A stretch of 64,000 bases of DNA from Oxytricha trifallax (taxonomy: Eukaryota > Ciliophora > Spirotrichea > Sporadotrichida > Oxytrichidae), in assembly GCA_000711775.1 (NCBI GenBank), contig ARYC01001207.1:38849-102848 (forward strand), in the 5' to 3' direction. A program made the translations under genes and the position numbers. The notes beneath the pieces were generated by a model, which worked only from the letters and a program-made list of their open reading frames with translations, was not told the origin of the DNA and did not search any database. Positions within the stretch are counted from its first letter, which is position 1, and each line of letters starts with the position of its first letter. Below are positions 33,919 through 49,190 of the stretch, piece after piece.

Positions 33919-34925
33919 ATGAATGAGGTTATCAATATAATTAAAAATAACTCCAAAAACTCACCAGCTGTAGATGCTGAAATGGAGAAAGTAGAAAGCA
34001 TGACTATTAAATATGATAAAGACGATGATAGCAATAAAATCAGATTTCCATAAATTAAGAAAAGAAAATTTAGAAATAGATATGAAAATTCATGAATCAG
34101 AATGTATTTAGTTTTAATTTTTTTTATATTAAATTATATAATGCTGGTTGTTAGAGTTTGACTTAATAAATTTTTTATTAACTAAAGATTTTTAGGTAAG
34201 AATTAAAGTTACTTTGATAATAAATGAATTAATAATTATTATTTACAAATAATGTTCTAGATATTTAATCCTTTATTTTAAAGAATTTTCGACTTATTTA
34301 CTATTTCTAATATATAACAGTATTTTCTAAGTATAATATATTTTATTTCAATATTTAAAACAATTTATATTTTATTTATATTCAAGGAGATGATCTACTA
34401 CCAATTGATAAGGAGAAACTTGAACTGGAAAATTTATAAAAGATGAAGTTAAAGTAATTATTTAAAAAATATATAATATAATCACTTTTTATAAATCATT
34501 CATATTTTTATTTCTTAAAGTACGTTGAAAGAGTAAATAAAGAAAGAAACATGCTTAACTCTCAAAATCAAACCTAACTTACAGTTGGTTTAAATCTACA
34601 AAATCATACTTCATAGATTGGTGCTGCACCTTAAATTCCTGATGATGATTATTCTGATGATTTTGAATAAGAAGATATTGGTGGAAGGAAATTTTAAAGT
34701 AAATTCATAAAAGATCACTCAGAAAACATGGTAAGAAAGATGCTTGATAAGAGAAATAATCCAAAGAAGACATAGTTAGATCTCATAAATATTGGAGAGA
34801 AACTGAGGATGGTAAAACTTAAAATGGAAAATAAAAATAATAGCATTTTCAATTCGCAGTAAACTGACAATGAGTTTGAATTTATTATCAAGGAACTTAA
34901 AAAGGATTATAATTCTAAAGTATGA
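33919..34925 (+). CDS. Unknown acidic/basic protein in three segments
   Basis: The first segment, from ATG 33919, reads MNEVINIIKNNSKNSPAVDA and ends with a basic cluster (QIKKRKFRNRYEN, nuclear-localisation-like). AT-rich DNA at about 34095-34385 interrupts it and looks like an IES. The second segment reads DDLLPIDKEKLELENLQKMK. A probable intron (GTAATT..CTTAAAG, about 34456-34519) precedes a third segment with an acidic patch IPDDDYSDDFEQED and a helical end FIIKELKKDYNSKV before TGA 34923-34925. No family is recognised. Confidence 0.5.
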
Positions 34926-35119
34926 TGATTAAATTAATTTAAACTATTTTGATGTCATTAATTCAAAATTAGTTTTAAAAACTGAAAATTTATTTATAAA
35001 ATTATATGCTATAACACTATCATAAATTACTTTAAAAGTATGTATAAAAACGACCAAACTTTGGTTAAACAAAAAAATAAAATTAATTTGTATGTTTTAA
35101 AGTTTAGATAATTAAGTGC

Positions 35120-35621
35120 TCAGAGTTTCTTGGATGCAGTGACTGAAGCTTTGCCATGTCTAGTAGTCATTTTTGACCTAGCAATTACTTGAGCAAAACT
35201 TTCAGTTTTTTTCTCTGAATTCGATTGATGAGTTGGAGTTGATGCACACTTTGAGTTCTCTTAAACATGATTTTCAAGAGCATTAGATAAATCTACTTTA
35301 TTTAGACTTTTTGTACCTTGGTTTGAGCTTCAAGTCTTCAACTTCCCTTTTTCAGTGAATCTGACTTTATAGAATCTAAGTCAGTCTGAAGATTAGATTG
35401 CTTTTGCCTTGAAATTCTCTTAGTACTGTAATTGTTGGTTTGCTTTTGAGTGGAAGTAAGATCAGAGAGGATCTTGTCAAAATCTTTAGAATCAAAATCA
35501 ATCTTATTTGGTTCTATTTAGTCTTGGTTTAATTGATCAGCGCTAAAAACAGGAATTTATTCAACTAGGGAAATCTTGGTCTCATTGGGATCGTTGCTAG
35601 AGGCTTCGTAGATTCAGTCAT
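35120..35621 (-). CDS. S/Q/K-rich small protein
   Basis: The start MTEST at 35621 leads, after a one-base frameshift, to EASSNDPNETKISLVEQIP, then DFDSKDFDKILSDLTSTQKQ. After another frame change near 35330 it continues to TESFAQVIARSKMTTRHGKA and stops at TGA 35120-35122. It is convergent with the gene at 33.9-34.9 kb, with 194 bp between the stops. No domain is recognised. Confidence 0.45.
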
Positions 35622-35639
35622 ATTACTGTAAAAATTGGA

Positions 35640-36239
35640 AATTGTTAAGTTCTTAAAATACAGATGAATATAAATAAATGTTGATGATAATATTTTTATA
35701 ATTATTAATTTGAAATTTGTTTGATTAATTTTATTTATTTATAGATTTTGGGACCAAGCAGAAAAAAGTTATTTATTTTTACTACTTGGTCCCACTATTT
35801 ATATTAATATGTTTAATTAAAATTTAAAAACAAATTTATTCATAATGTGTTATATAAATGAAATTAGTTTTCTATAACTATCAATATAAGATTTATTCGT
35901 AATTTTTATTTATTTTATAAATCACAATTTTTTAGAAATTATATATGTCTAGTTTTCAAATTCTTATACTTATAATAGAAGTAAATTTATAAATTACTCA
36001 TTTCTAGAAACTGACATAAATCAAGTTTGATAATTGTAAAAAGATCATTTAATTTTAATTTAAATTATTTGAGTATTTTTCTATTTACTAATAATTAATA
36101 ATTTATTTAGTGCGATTAGGATGAAGTAATAAAATTAAATATCTTTTGCTTCTTCTTACGAAAGTAGATATATATATATATATATATATAAACATTAATT
36201 AAATAAAATAACTTGCTAATTTAATATTTGTTAATTTAT
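35640..36239. other. AT-rich noncoding with TA microsatellite
   Basis: No coding signal is seen. A simple AT repeat occupies about 36168-36191. It probably represents an IES or intergenic DNA. Confidence 0.4.
36168..36191. repeat. (AT)n microsatellite
   Basis: Twelve uninterrupted AT dinucleotides are visible. Confidence 0.9.
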
Positions 36240-36786
36240 TCAAAAAGGTAACTTATATATTTCTTTATTTCTAAAAGTGTTCCTTATTTCGAATTTACTT
36301 TCTATTTTGACTGATTGAATTAAAGGCTTTTTCTTTCTACAGAGTGGGCAGAAATATTTCCACCCATCTTATTGTAGTTTCTCTGGAAGTTCAGCAAAGC
36401 CATTTATAACTTCACAATCCGTGTGCTCCCATTTATTGCAGTTCTCGCATTGGACCCATTCTTTGCCATCAGTTTCTGCATAGTCACCAGAGTTTAGATA
36501 AATCTGGTAGCAAGCAGTGCAGTACTAGTTATTCTTGAATGCTTGTGAGCAAAGATCACAAAGCCACATAAACTAGCCATTTTTGTTTAGCTTTCTCCTT
36601 GACCAGCCTTTGTAGTCAGTGGGATTCTTGTTTGGATTGCAGCAAAACGTGTTTGCACACATTCTGATTCTCTTTTTTGTAACTATAAAATAGAGTTAGT
36701 TATTCTCTGAATTGCTTACTTGGATTCTTGATAGGATTGTTAGGGTTGATTGTGATTGGGCAAATCATTTGAGAGTCATCAAGCAT
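36240..36786 (-). CDS. PHD-finger/Cys-rich protein with 37-nt intron
   Basis: The probable start is MLDDSQMICPITINP at 36786, although the frame stays open a little further upstream. A 37-nt intron GTAAGC..TATAG (36683-36719) joins in phase. The protein is Cys-rich: FMWLCDLCSQAF, QYCTACYQIY, EWVQCENCNKWEHTDC and KYFCPLCRKKK, a PHD-type cross-brace arrangement. PHD fingers usually read histone tails in chromatin. The ending IYKLPF precedes TGA 36240-36242. The frame is clean, without indels, unlike many neighbours. Confidence 0.7.
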
Positions 36787-36999
36787 GCTTTGTGTGGCAT
36801 TTAACCAAATGTAATTAAAAAGTTATCAATATTTTATTATATCTCCATGAATTGATGTCTTAATAATGTAAATGTTTTATCTGTTATTTTTTTGCTATTT
36901 ATAAATAATGTGTTTCTAAGATAATTTATTTATTTATTATAAAAAACACAATTTCGTTAAGAAATTAGTTTAACTGACGTTAATTTTATTTAGAAAAAA

Positions 37000-38691
37000 T
37001 CTTTTTATGGTTTTGATAGTGTGATTGTGAGCATGGGATTCATCTTGATTTTTCATAAGCTGATCTTAATCTGACGAATCTTAGCTCATCAATAATAATG
37101 TTTGTAAATATATTTATTTAATCACTCTAGATTTGGATGCGCTTTCGTCACTCATCTCCTCACCTGAATGCTGTTGAAATTGCCCCATAAACAACTCCGA
37201 ATTACGAATAGTTTCCTCTTTCCAGCACTCATACTCAACCAAGTCAAGTGCCTTGAGCAGAAGAAGGAACCCATGTGCATTTGGGTTGCTAACCAAGCTG
37301 CTTACTCTGTTTTGTTTCCTGTTCTTTTGGGATTGAACTGTTGATTTTTAGAGAGTTTTAAGCTTCACTTTTTTTAATGAATTTTATTTGATTATAACTA
37401 ATTGATAACTTATTTCTATTCCAACTTGTTGTTTAGGGTCTTAGCACTGTTAAAATCGTTCACTTGACCATGATCATCATTGAAAACTGATAAATTTTTA
37501 CTATGCCCCAATTTCTTGGATTCTGTGGTCTGGCACTGGGTGTTGCACTTGCCGCTTTCGGATGACCAAATAAGGGGACCTGCAAATAAAGTAAGTTTTT
37601 GCAAATTTAAACATGGATGAGAAAGAAAGGAATAGTTTTCTTACCTCCTCTTGGCTGAGTTGCTGCCTTGGAAGTCTGGTGGGATTTGCTGGATTACTTG
37701 AGTTACTGATCTTTGGTTTGTGATGAGTAGCCCAAGCAGCGGTTGCTGAGATTCTTCTCGACAGTTGGTTGGCTAACAGAAGTGGATGGTGATTTGCTTC
37801 CTTTGCTTTCTGATACTTGGTTTGAGTTAATGCTATCAGTCACAAGCTTTTGAGAATCATTATCGATAAAATATTAATAAATTCCTAATATTTATAAATG
37901 TAATGATTAGATATGACAATTTTGTTAAAAAAAATAAAATAATAAATTTTACACTAACTTTGATGGAAAGTTAGACTAACTTTTGTACAAAATTGAGTTT
38001 TTTTTATCTTGAATATCTATTTATTCAGTATAATATTGGGATAATTTATGATCATTTTATAACTTAAATATAAAAGTAAAAGGAATAGAAAGAAGATTAT
38101 ATTTAATTATTAAAAGGAGTCAAAAATCTATTAATAATTTATATCTACTTTATTATTAAATTCTATCTTATTTTAGTATTACTACTTTGTAATGGTGAAG
38201 AAGTTAAATTAGGAGTCCATCATCTGAATCATTCTCCAGCTTATTCTCAGCATCTTCGAGGTTCTGCTCTTTCCTAGATGAAGCTGGCTAAACCATAGTT
38301 CCATAAATATAACTCATTACATATGTTAATCTATAAATCCATTTCATTTATATATGAGAAGAGGGAAGAATTGGAAGGATGGTAATTTTGGAAATCAAAT
38401 GATTCTGATAAGAGGGTGAAACCAAGTCAGACAAGGCAAGTAAACTGCAATATCAGACTGCGTTGTGGGCTCCTTCACTTGAATTTGAATATGCACTTAC
38501 TTGAGTGAAAGAGGAACGAAGTTGTCGGGGATGTAACTCGATGTTCTCTGTCTCTTTGTGGGAGGCAGCTGGAAGGGGTTCACATTTGCTGCTTTTGAGG
38601 CAACCACATCAGAAGTGTATACGCCCACCATCATCTCACTTTCCAAATCCCTGGAATTCGTTTTTCTGCTTAATCTTGCCTTGTTTACCAT
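37000..38691 (-). CDS. Unknown S/Q/K-rich multi-exon protein
   Basis: The segment from 38691 reads MVNKARLSRKTNSRDLESEM and later QLPPTKRQRTSSYIP, a nuclear-localisation-like patch. It is followed by a probable intron GTAAGT..TTGCAG (about 38446-38500) and an acidic stretch. After AT-rich DNA (about 37880-38165) come LVTDSINSNQVSESKGSKSP, then an intron GTAAGA..TTTGCAG near 37580-37645 that splices cleanly into GPLIWSSESGK. A last segment contains NPNAHGFLLLLKALDLVEYE. The 3' end is open and uncertain. No family is recognised. The intron signals and consistent strand support one gene. Confidence 0.5.
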
Positions 38692-39353
38692 TTACCAAAG
38701 ACATAATATTAATTTGAAGTAATTATTTAATTGTGTATTTATTGTATCTGATAGACAGAGTTAGAAACATGAGGAAAAATCAAAATTATTAAATACAAAT
38801 TGTAGTATATTTTACAATAATTTTTTGTGAATGAGGTTTGAAGGGTTGTGATGAGCAAAAATGTAGAAAAATTGGGATTAAATGACTTTAAGTTTGAAGA
38901 TAGATTTGGACTTACCTCTTTAAATGAAGTTGAAATATTAAAGAATGTCTATTAAATGTTAGCTCTCTCCTCACTTGAATATGAATATTGTGTAACAATT
39001 AAAAATTCATGATTTTTGTTATAAACTCTATATTGATTTTCTAATGATTAATTATCAACTAAATAAACAATTTTCAATGTATGAGTTATTCTAGTGAATT
39101 TTTTTATTTTGCAGATAAGTTTAATATAGATAATATTGTACCATCCAATCAATCACTATTTTATTATCTGCAATAATTTACTTCTTCAATCGAAATAAAC
39201 ACAAACCATAATTTAAAATATAGTGACTAGATTCAAAGTCATCTGACCTATAAATGTCAAGGTTGTAAGTTTAAATGTCTGAGTATATATATCTTTGCCT
39301 GATCATCATTGAATTTTATTGATAAAGAACATTGCCTAGAAAATAAATTTTTA

Positions 39354-39502
39354 CCTTGTAGTTTGTTTCGCATTTAATTGAGCCTACTATTTTTATTGGC
39401 GGTGGCTGCTGAAGTAAGAGTAGCTGAAAATGGGCTCAAATCTTTGTTGTCCTAACTTTTAATTCCTCTTATAGCGATAAGAGGCCCCAGTCTGTCCTTC
39501 AT
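39354..39502 (-). CDS. Upstream coding segment, unknown protein
   Basis: From ATG 39502 the frame reads MKDRLGPLIAIRGIKSQDNK and continues through a Ser/Thr/Ala stretch to RLNQMRNKLQ, ending at a GTAAAA donor-like site. Another minus-strand peptide, TIIDEETLNEELRANFIQES, lies at about 39740-39820. Both may be 5' exons or MDSs of the gene at 37.0-38.7 kb. Confidence 0.4.
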
Positions 39503-39829
39503 ACTCTAAAAATATATTCATTTGTAAACTTTATTATTGCTAAAATCATAAATTAATTGAACCTTTTTGCAAATCATAGGTATTTACTGATAATTAAATA
39601 TATATAATAGTAAGTGACATGCTTATGTTTTGCAAAATCATTTTATGGTTAGGAGATAATACTTGATTTTTGCAATGAAAAGAAATCAATTGAATGATTA
39701 TCATATTGAGATTATTATGAAAATGCAGTATTGTTTTTTATGATACTCTCCTGAATGAAATTCGCACGCAACTCTTCATTTAATGTTTCCTCATCTATTA
39801 TTGTAGGACTCAACTATTTAAATCATCAC

Positions 39830-40190
39830 TTTATAAACAAACATAAATTATTAAATTACTAAGTTATATAAATTTATGAATTTGGAAAATTACATTTAAA
39901 AGTGAGGTATAACTTGGATTGTTTATAGATAAATTTTCAAAAGCAGTTGAAAGGGAAGCTGTTTAGATATTTTTAAGTTTTGATTTTTCAGATTCCATTA
40001 AATGATTTATAAGTAAATATTTTTAATTAATAAATTTTTGTAAAATTATCCAAATAGCCTGTTGTTTTGAAATTGACTACCAATAACTTACATGATTATT
40101 CTTAATATTCTTGTGATTCTTACCAAGTTATTTTATTTTTAATATTTCATCATAAATCAAGTTGTTTTATGATTGGATTTAAATGATGAC
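39830..40190. other. AT-rich intergenic
   Basis: Nothing recognisable on either strand. It lies between divergent coding segments. Confidence 0.4.
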
Positions 40191-40195
40191 TTTGA

Positions 40196-42017
<1,822 letters not shown>

Positions 42018-42019
42018 AA

Positions 42020-43130
42020 TCAATTTCAATTATTAAAATGAGAACCCAAGTTAATAAATATGATATAATAATTTAAAAATAGTATTAAGAGACTGCTACT
42101 TATATTTCAAAATATAGTTTAATAATAGGCCTGTACACTAATCTAAAAATAGATTTAAGATTTTATTAATTAAGAATCACTCGAATCACTCATATTTATT
42201 ATTAACATTGATATTAGAATATAAATCTCAAATACTTTGAGAGTGTAATTCGTTGTTTATGTAAAGTAAATTTAAAGGAAGTCTCCAAGTATTTGAATAA
42301 TTTCTTTAAAAAATAAAGCATATAAATATATAAATTGTTGAAATAAATTTTACTTATATATTCATAGCATAAATAAGCAAGAGAATAATTGTTTAGTAAA
42401 AAACTTTGATGATTAATTATCTGAAAAAATATATATATTTATATTATAAAATAAACTTTTATACCATAAAAGTTCTCAAAAAAACTTTTTAAAATAACAT
42501 TAAAATAATCAAAGGTGAAAATAAATATAAATAATTTAGTTTTAAATTTATGATTCTAGAATATGATTTTAAATATGGAAAAAAAATTCATTTAATTATT
42601 AAAGTAAAAGTAGTCCAAGCAAAATGGGTGACTTGAACTGTAAAAGTTTAATAATAATTTTCTCATTAAATAGTATTTTATTATTAACTAGTGTTGTTAA
42701 ATTATATATTCATATAAATGTAAAAATATTAGGGCCTAATAATGTAGAAGTATATATAATTTAGGAATAAATTAAAATTAAAAATAACTAATGATTCATT
42801 GTGTTTTTGAAATCTATTTAACTTGGCTTCATAATTCATTAGATAGTGCGTACAAGTTATAGTATAAATTAATTGATTTAATTTTATATTTGGAAAAAAA
42901 ATTTTTATTGTTTCTAGGAGCTTGATCAAAATAAAATATTTTACTTGATAAGATAATTCAGGAATAATGACAATTGTAACATACAGCTAAAATTGCCTGA
43001 ACTTCCTTATAATTTTTAAATATTTCAATTTTTATTAACTTTTCGATTTTTTTTATGATCGCAAAAATGTAAATTTTATTTATATAATTATTATCCCCTT
43101 TTTAATTGATTTTGTACAGTATCATTAGTT
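42020..43130. other. AT-rich noncoding
   Basis: About 1.1 kb without protein-like frame between the kinase and the HMG-box gene (convergent). No structured repeat was noticed. Confidence 0.4.
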
Positions 43131-43131
43131 T

Positions 43132-46100
43132 TCATTAAATATATTATTAGCCCTGTGCATTCATTTAATTTTGAAGGTTAATATGATGTTACATGTGATT
43201 ATTATCATAATATAGCCCTTGAACAGGTTATTATTACCGACCTGCCAAGTTATACTGTTAAAGCCCCAGATGGATTTGCTGTTGTTGTTAATTATTTACA
43301 ATTTAGTTCATTTGCTGTTGATTTGGCTACTGTTGTTAAGAACTTTGCATTAATTGCTGAGGAGGAAGTTATTGTTAAAATATCATGTTTTGTTGGGGCA
43401 TGTAGAATTGCTGAATGCCTTGTGGGATTTGCTAAATGTATTGCATTTGATTGGCTGTGGTCAAAACTTGAGTTGGAACGTCGTTAATGTTGATGATTTC
43501 TATTTACTGTTAGAAAGGATTTTGTTGTAGTCCTTGATTCAACAAGGGATTCATATATAGAGATTGGGGATTTGTTATTATGTTTTATGAGAGCAAGCTA
43601 TCTGAAATTATTAATAAAATAAAATTAATGAGTCAGATATGAAGAATAAAAAATTAAATCAATCCTTATGGAGTCTGTTGGATATTTGAGGGTTGAGGAC
43701 AAATTAGATTTAGCCATAAGGATTAATGCTATACTTTTATGGTTAAGCTTGAATAAGATAACTCTTGTCGTTCTCATCCACTATATATTAAAATATTAAT
43801 GTAAAAATAAACTAAACTACTTAGTATTGTTGACCTACAGTTTATCTTGAGCATACTATATTAGATTTGATTTTTAGTTATCAGCCATTAACAAGTTTTA
43901 GCAATTAATTAATATATCATAGATTATATAATATAGCTTTGAAGTGTAGAAAATTGTGCGACATCTAGAGCTATCTGCTCTTATTAGTCTTTATTGTTTT
44001 GTGAAACTTAGAACCCTTCAAGCCCATAGTTATTGATATTTTGAGAGTGGAGGTTATTTGTCTTAGGGTTTTGGCTGATGTTGTTTGCTAAGTTGCTTGC
44101 GAGGTTCTTGATAGTTTGGCTAAGAGAGCATATGTTTATTTTTTGTAAAAGATCTGGTTACTTGAGAAAGGATTCTTTGACATTGATAATTCTTTGTTAG
44201 ACGAAGTGGTGTTCATTTTTAATATATCTTTGGCTATCTGAGATTTATCATTATTACTCATAATTTATGATTTGTAATTAATTTTTAAAATACTTGATAT
44301 TCTAATTCATTAAGCAATATGAATATCAGCTGACATATTAAGCTTGTTATTTTCAAACATCTTACTATCTCTTACTATTTGATAAGAATCCTTTTGGGAC
44401 TTTTACAAATTATAATATAAACTATGAGTTTTCATTGGTTCTATCATTTTCAGAAAATATTTAAGAATTTTTAATATCACACTTTTAGTAAGAAAAACCC
44501 TGATTTATTTGATCTTAATGAATTGAAGTGCTATCTTATTATCCTTGAGTATCTTGAGAGTAATTTTAGTTTTCAATCGATTGTTTTACAGCTTTCCTTT
44601 ACTTGCAAGAATATTAACAAGTCATCATAAATTTCTAGAGCTTATTTTACTTCGAGTTGTTCTTGAAAAATGCTGATTTCAAATTATTTAAATTTACCTT
44701 TGAATTGTCCAGTTTTTAGGTCCTTAACTTCCTTTTCATACCTGATTTTATCAATATCTGCCAAACTTTAAAAAGGAGATTTCTGCTAATCACTCAATTA
44801 ACTCCACCTGTAGCTTACTGATTTACAAATTTAAGCATCATTTAAGAAAGGATATTTTAATCTCAATGCATTTCTCAAAGCTTAAGTAAAGAAACCAACT
44901 GATTATTAAGGCTTTATAGGCTTTCCATCAAATTGTTATTGATTAGATTCAGTGCAAATGATGCCTTTTCTGGTGTTAGCGATCTATTGCTATGGCTATA
45001 GATTTGTATATTAGTTCATCTCCTCAGTCTTAATTCTTTTGAAGGCACTTAGCAGCTGGTTATTAGTTTGTTGATTGTTGATACTAAGTTACGCTTTTAA
45101 AGCAAAAACTACATCTCTTCATTCAGATTAGTGCATGCTTTTAGAACATTCTTCTGACAGAACAAAGTTTTTGGTTAATAGGTTTTATTCTGGCTTGAAA
45201 CTACAATCATGCCTACTTTGTTAGTTGTGGTGCCTACCGCTAACCCTACTTTCTCGACTTCATCATAGTAAGCTTTTTGCTCATTCAAGTATCTGACTTT
45301 GTCTTTTTCAGCTTTTTGCTTGAAATATTTCATTTGATCAGTGGTCATAGCCTGCCCCATTACTTTCCGACTACATGCATGACTTAAAGAGCCCCCATAT
45401 CTGGATTCTTTTAGGTCTGGTCTATGAAATATTTACTTATAAAAAGAAAATTTTATTCCTCATTAACAAATATCATATAGGCTGACAGACATTTCTTGGG
45501 TTTCTTGAGATTGTCCAAGAAATCCTCCAGAGTTTTTAGTTCTTTTTCGTATCTATCTCTATCTGAATGTATTGTTTAAAATCCATGAAAATATCGAAAT
45601 TTATAAATAATAGGTAAAAGGGTAGGGTATTAAATATAAACTCGAGACTTACCTCTTTTTAAAGCTTATTTGTACTTTAAGCGGTCAGTCTTAGATAAAC
45701 TTTGCCAAGTTGCTGCAATTTATTTAACAACCTCTATCACTTTTAGACCTGAATTCTTCTTTATAATTTCTTCTCTTTTCTATTTATCAGTTGATTTAAG
45801 ATTAATGATAATTTAGGGTTAAAAATTTAGTTAATATATATTTTAATAATATTAATAAAAATACTACTATCTAATGTTAATTATATGAAAAAATAAATAG
45901 AAATAATTAGAAATTTAATAAGAATTTAGGGAAGATGTTTATTTCCACTTAAGAAATTTTCTGCTTTTAAAAAGGTATATTATCCCCTCAAAAAAGAATT
46001 TTTTACCGCCTTAGGAAGTTTCTTGACCCGTACATAAGAAAATCTATTCAATCTTAAAAACCTTTTTCATCATCTATGAACAAATTTAAATTATTTTAAC

Positions 46101-46793
46101 ATCCATTAACTCTCATAACTTAATAAAAGTTCTAATAAAATTTGGAATTATCACATTAATTGATAGTTTAAGAAAATTATAAATTAAAAATAAAATGTTG
46201 TTTGATACATTAAGGGAAATAGAATGAGCGATTTTTATGTTTCTTCTCTAATTTTTAGCGAATCAAATAATTTTAATGTATGGGGAGGAATCTTCCCCCA
46301 GAATTAAATATATTTAACTCCTAATTTAGAGTAGTCAGTAGATAATAAAATTAAAGAAATGATAGAGATCTGAATAGTTACCTCTTTTCCAAATATTATA
46401 TAGGCTAAGGCTGACTTTTTGGGTGGAACTGCATTTAAACCTCTATTTTTGAGCATTTACATGGCTCTCTGAAATTCTTTGTCAGTGATAGTTTCTTCTT
46501 CTATGAGCTCTTTTTTAAGTTCTTCTTCTATCAGGCTATCCTCGTCTTCATCTTAAGAACTATAAATTATAAGCTTTATAGATAGCAAAATATACAATCC
46601 AAATCAAAGCACCCTTTTGGGAAATCTTTATTGCTTAATAAATGTATGTGTATAGTTTATTAAGCAATTGAAGATGTTCATAGAAGTAGGTATTACTCTA
46701 GTTTTGATGTTGATCTTTTTTGTCGATTGATTGAAGTATTGCATCTTCACTGTTTTGTGAACACTTATGCGTATTCTCTACAGCTTTACTCAT
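43132..46793 (-). CDS. Multi-HMG-box protein with Q-rich C-terminus
   Basis: The start MSKAVENTHKCSQNSEDAI at 46793 is followed by an acidic exon (46382-46553). HMG box 1 spans PPKKSALAYIIFGKE joined across 45780-46381 to KREEIIKKNSGLKVIEVV and ATWQSLSKTDRLKYK. Box 2 runs from KKPKKCLSAYMIF (about 45480) to KVMGQAMTTDQMKYFKQKAE and KVRYLNEQ. Box 3 runs from FFTQALRNALRLKYPFLND (about 44860) to RWSQLSDQQK. A long Asn/Gln-rich tail follows (43140-44230), with PQQNMIFQQQLPPQQ, and stops at TGA 43132-43134. HMG boxes bend DNA in chromatin. Several GT..AG introns (e.g. 45422-45467) and IES-like gaps interrupt it; junctions are approximate. Confidence 0.7.
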
Positions 46794-46799
46794 AGAGCA

Positions 46800-48150
46800 T
46801 GAAATCTGAGGTTGATTTATAATAAAATATAAAATGAGATTGTTGCTTGGATTAGTTCATTTATGATTACACGAGTTAAATGATGGAATATGTAGTATGT
46901 ATAAGGGAGTATTCTTTTATAAATTTGGAAGTTGACTAAGGATCCTTTTTCTAGTCTTTAATATATTATATTAAAAATTTAAATCTAGGTAATATAAAAA
47001 GTATTAAGTAATATTACGCAAGTAATAATACAATATTAAATTGAGTGCTAATTAATAAATTAGATATAAATGTATTTAGAGAATAGTACAATTACTATGA
47101 AATAATGAATAATACTCACCCAATTAATTTAATAGGGTTTGGATGATTAAATAATGAAATTTTTTTAACGCACTGACTACTCATTTATTATAAATATTTT
47201 TATATTAAATATAATTATCAGCATCTCAATTTAAAATATCACAAGATGAGTTATCAATTTTTTCTTTTTTGCATGATAGGCATTTAAAACTTTAATTTCT
47301 TATTATAAACATGAGAGAGTGTATTTGTAAATAGGGGATTAAATAATTAAACTATAATCAATATATATTATTATACTATATTTTACCCGTTTTTTTGTTT
47401 GTTATGATCTTTAAATTAATAAAATTGAAGTCTGTAGACATAAAAATATTAGGATTAAAAGTTGTTAGATACTAATGTTATAAATATACTCAAAATTCTT
47501 CCCTGTTTTAATCATTAAATTTTCCTTACAACTTATGAATTTACAAACTGCTTAACTAGCGACCTTGTGATGAAATGCTAGATTTTCTAAATTAAAATTT
47601 TCACATATGATTGATATAGAATAGTTTATTATTTAGAACTGAAGATGCAAACGAAGCTAATTGTCAATAGATGATTATATATAGTTGCTACAACCTAATC
47701 ACATCGCAGAAAGAGTTAACTTTTTAAAGAAAAGCGCAATTTCTCATATTATTGACTGTATTTCTATAATTATGATTTTAAAAGAGAAGTTTAACACTAT
47801 TAAGGGAATCAATAATTATTGATAATCGCAAATTTAAAATTACCAAGAGACAGATAATTTAAAGCTTTTTTGAATTTAATTTAGTTGTTACTGTAAAGAA
47901 ATCAAATCACTATGAATCAAAGTAAAATTAAAGAAATTACATGAAATAAATACAAATTCCTTTTAGTATAATGATAGATACAAATTAATTAAGAATTCAA
48001 AGCCTTAAACAATTAGAAAATTATATTCTATTTAATATTTATGAAAAAACTTTAATACACTTAAAATACTAATTCTTATATGTTTATTAGAAATAATTAT
48101 TTAATATAAATTAAAATAATTTGGGGTAGTAATTTATCTCTCTAGTAGTT
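46800..48150. other. AT-rich noncoding
   Basis: About 1.35 kb with no protein-like frame or evident repeat. It contains only homopolymer runs and is probably intergenic or IES. Confidence 0.4.
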
Positions 48151-48154
48151 TGAT

Positions 48155-48522
48155 TCAAATAGCTGAGTATAACTAATCATTTGATTTGAGTTCATTAACA
48201 AATTGCTAGTTGAGAAGCATGTCTGGGTTCTATAAACATCTAGGCCGCATCAAATACTTCATATATTTGCTATCTTTCCAGTATTATAGGAATTTCAAGT
48301 TATTTATAAACCTTGGATCGTCAAATTGTCCTCTACGTACAAGCTCTATTAGCGTTTACGTTAAGATTTATAATTATTAAAATGAAAAGAAGAAAAAAGT
48401 GTAAAATTACCTCTAACATATAAAGGGGATAGCAGTGAGTGGATAAATTCAAAGTCATATTGAAGACGCAGTAATTACTCTTATTCATTGTGAAGTTGAA
48501 TTTAGTTTTTTTATTCTTGCAT
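48155..48522 (-). CDS. MED31: Mediator subunit MED31 (Soh1)
   Basis: The start MQEQKNQIQLHNEQEQLLRL at 48522 leads to the compact MED31 helical domain: YDFEFIHSLLSPLYV, then, after a 65-nt intron (GTAATT..TAATAG, 48346-48410), RRGQFDDPRFINNLKFLQYW and KYMKYLMRPRCLQN. It stops at TGA 48155-48157. The spliced length is 303 nt, exactly 101 codons, with no indels, so the gene appears intact. MED31 belongs to the Mediator middle module and supports RNA polymerase II transcription. The FINNLKFLQYW block is the most diagnostic region. Confidence 0.88.
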
Positions 48523-48692
48523 TTTATAAATTAATTTTACCAAATTAATTATGATTATATATTTTGGCACAAATCAATTCATAGAATCTTTATAAGTTGA
48601 AGATTTATTAAATAAAAAATTGAAATATTTGAAAAAAAATAAATTCATCTACTGTCAATAGTTCACTGAATTACTTAAACTATATGGCATTA

Positions 48693-49190
48693 TCAGAGTT
48701 GTTGCTATTATTGATTCTTTACTACCTTATCTTTGCCTTTATCTTCAAATTAGTTGATTTAAGTTTTCAACTATTTCAGTAATTGCTAAGCTTATCTTAG
48801 TTTTTCAAGCTTCTTATCCCCATAAACATTTATTTCTTTGTTTTCTTGCTGATTTTACTAATTTAATTAAGCTTTATTTGCATTTTAAGAATTTTTATCA
48901 GAAATTTGAGGAGTTTAATTATTAATGGTTTGCTGATTCATAGAGTTGATATTAGATTAATAATAATAGTAAATATGCTTTTGTGTAATATTAGAATTTC
49001 TTTAATCTTAGTTTAAAGTTATTTCCTTTACCCTATCTTAAATAATAATAATAAAGTTTAAATCTTATTTAAATGTTATTGGTTCCTGCTATTTTTTGAT
49101 TTTGTTGATAAAACCAGAATATTTCTCAATACCTTCATCATCAAACTCAATATATAATATATTATTTTGATATCGTAGGAATTAAATGAT
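48693..49190 (-). CDS. K/Q/N-rich protein, 3' part
   Basis: A TGA-free minus-strand frame runs from about 49190 (YIEFDDEGIEKYSGFINK) through Asn/Gln-rich sequence (SNINSMNQQTINNQTPQ) to a charged helix KLEKLRQAQQLLKQLKTQI and stops at TGA 48693-48695. No start is identified, so it may be the last segment of a split gene. A hydrophobic FIIII run near 49055 could be an unspliced intron. It is not recognised. Confidence 0.45.
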
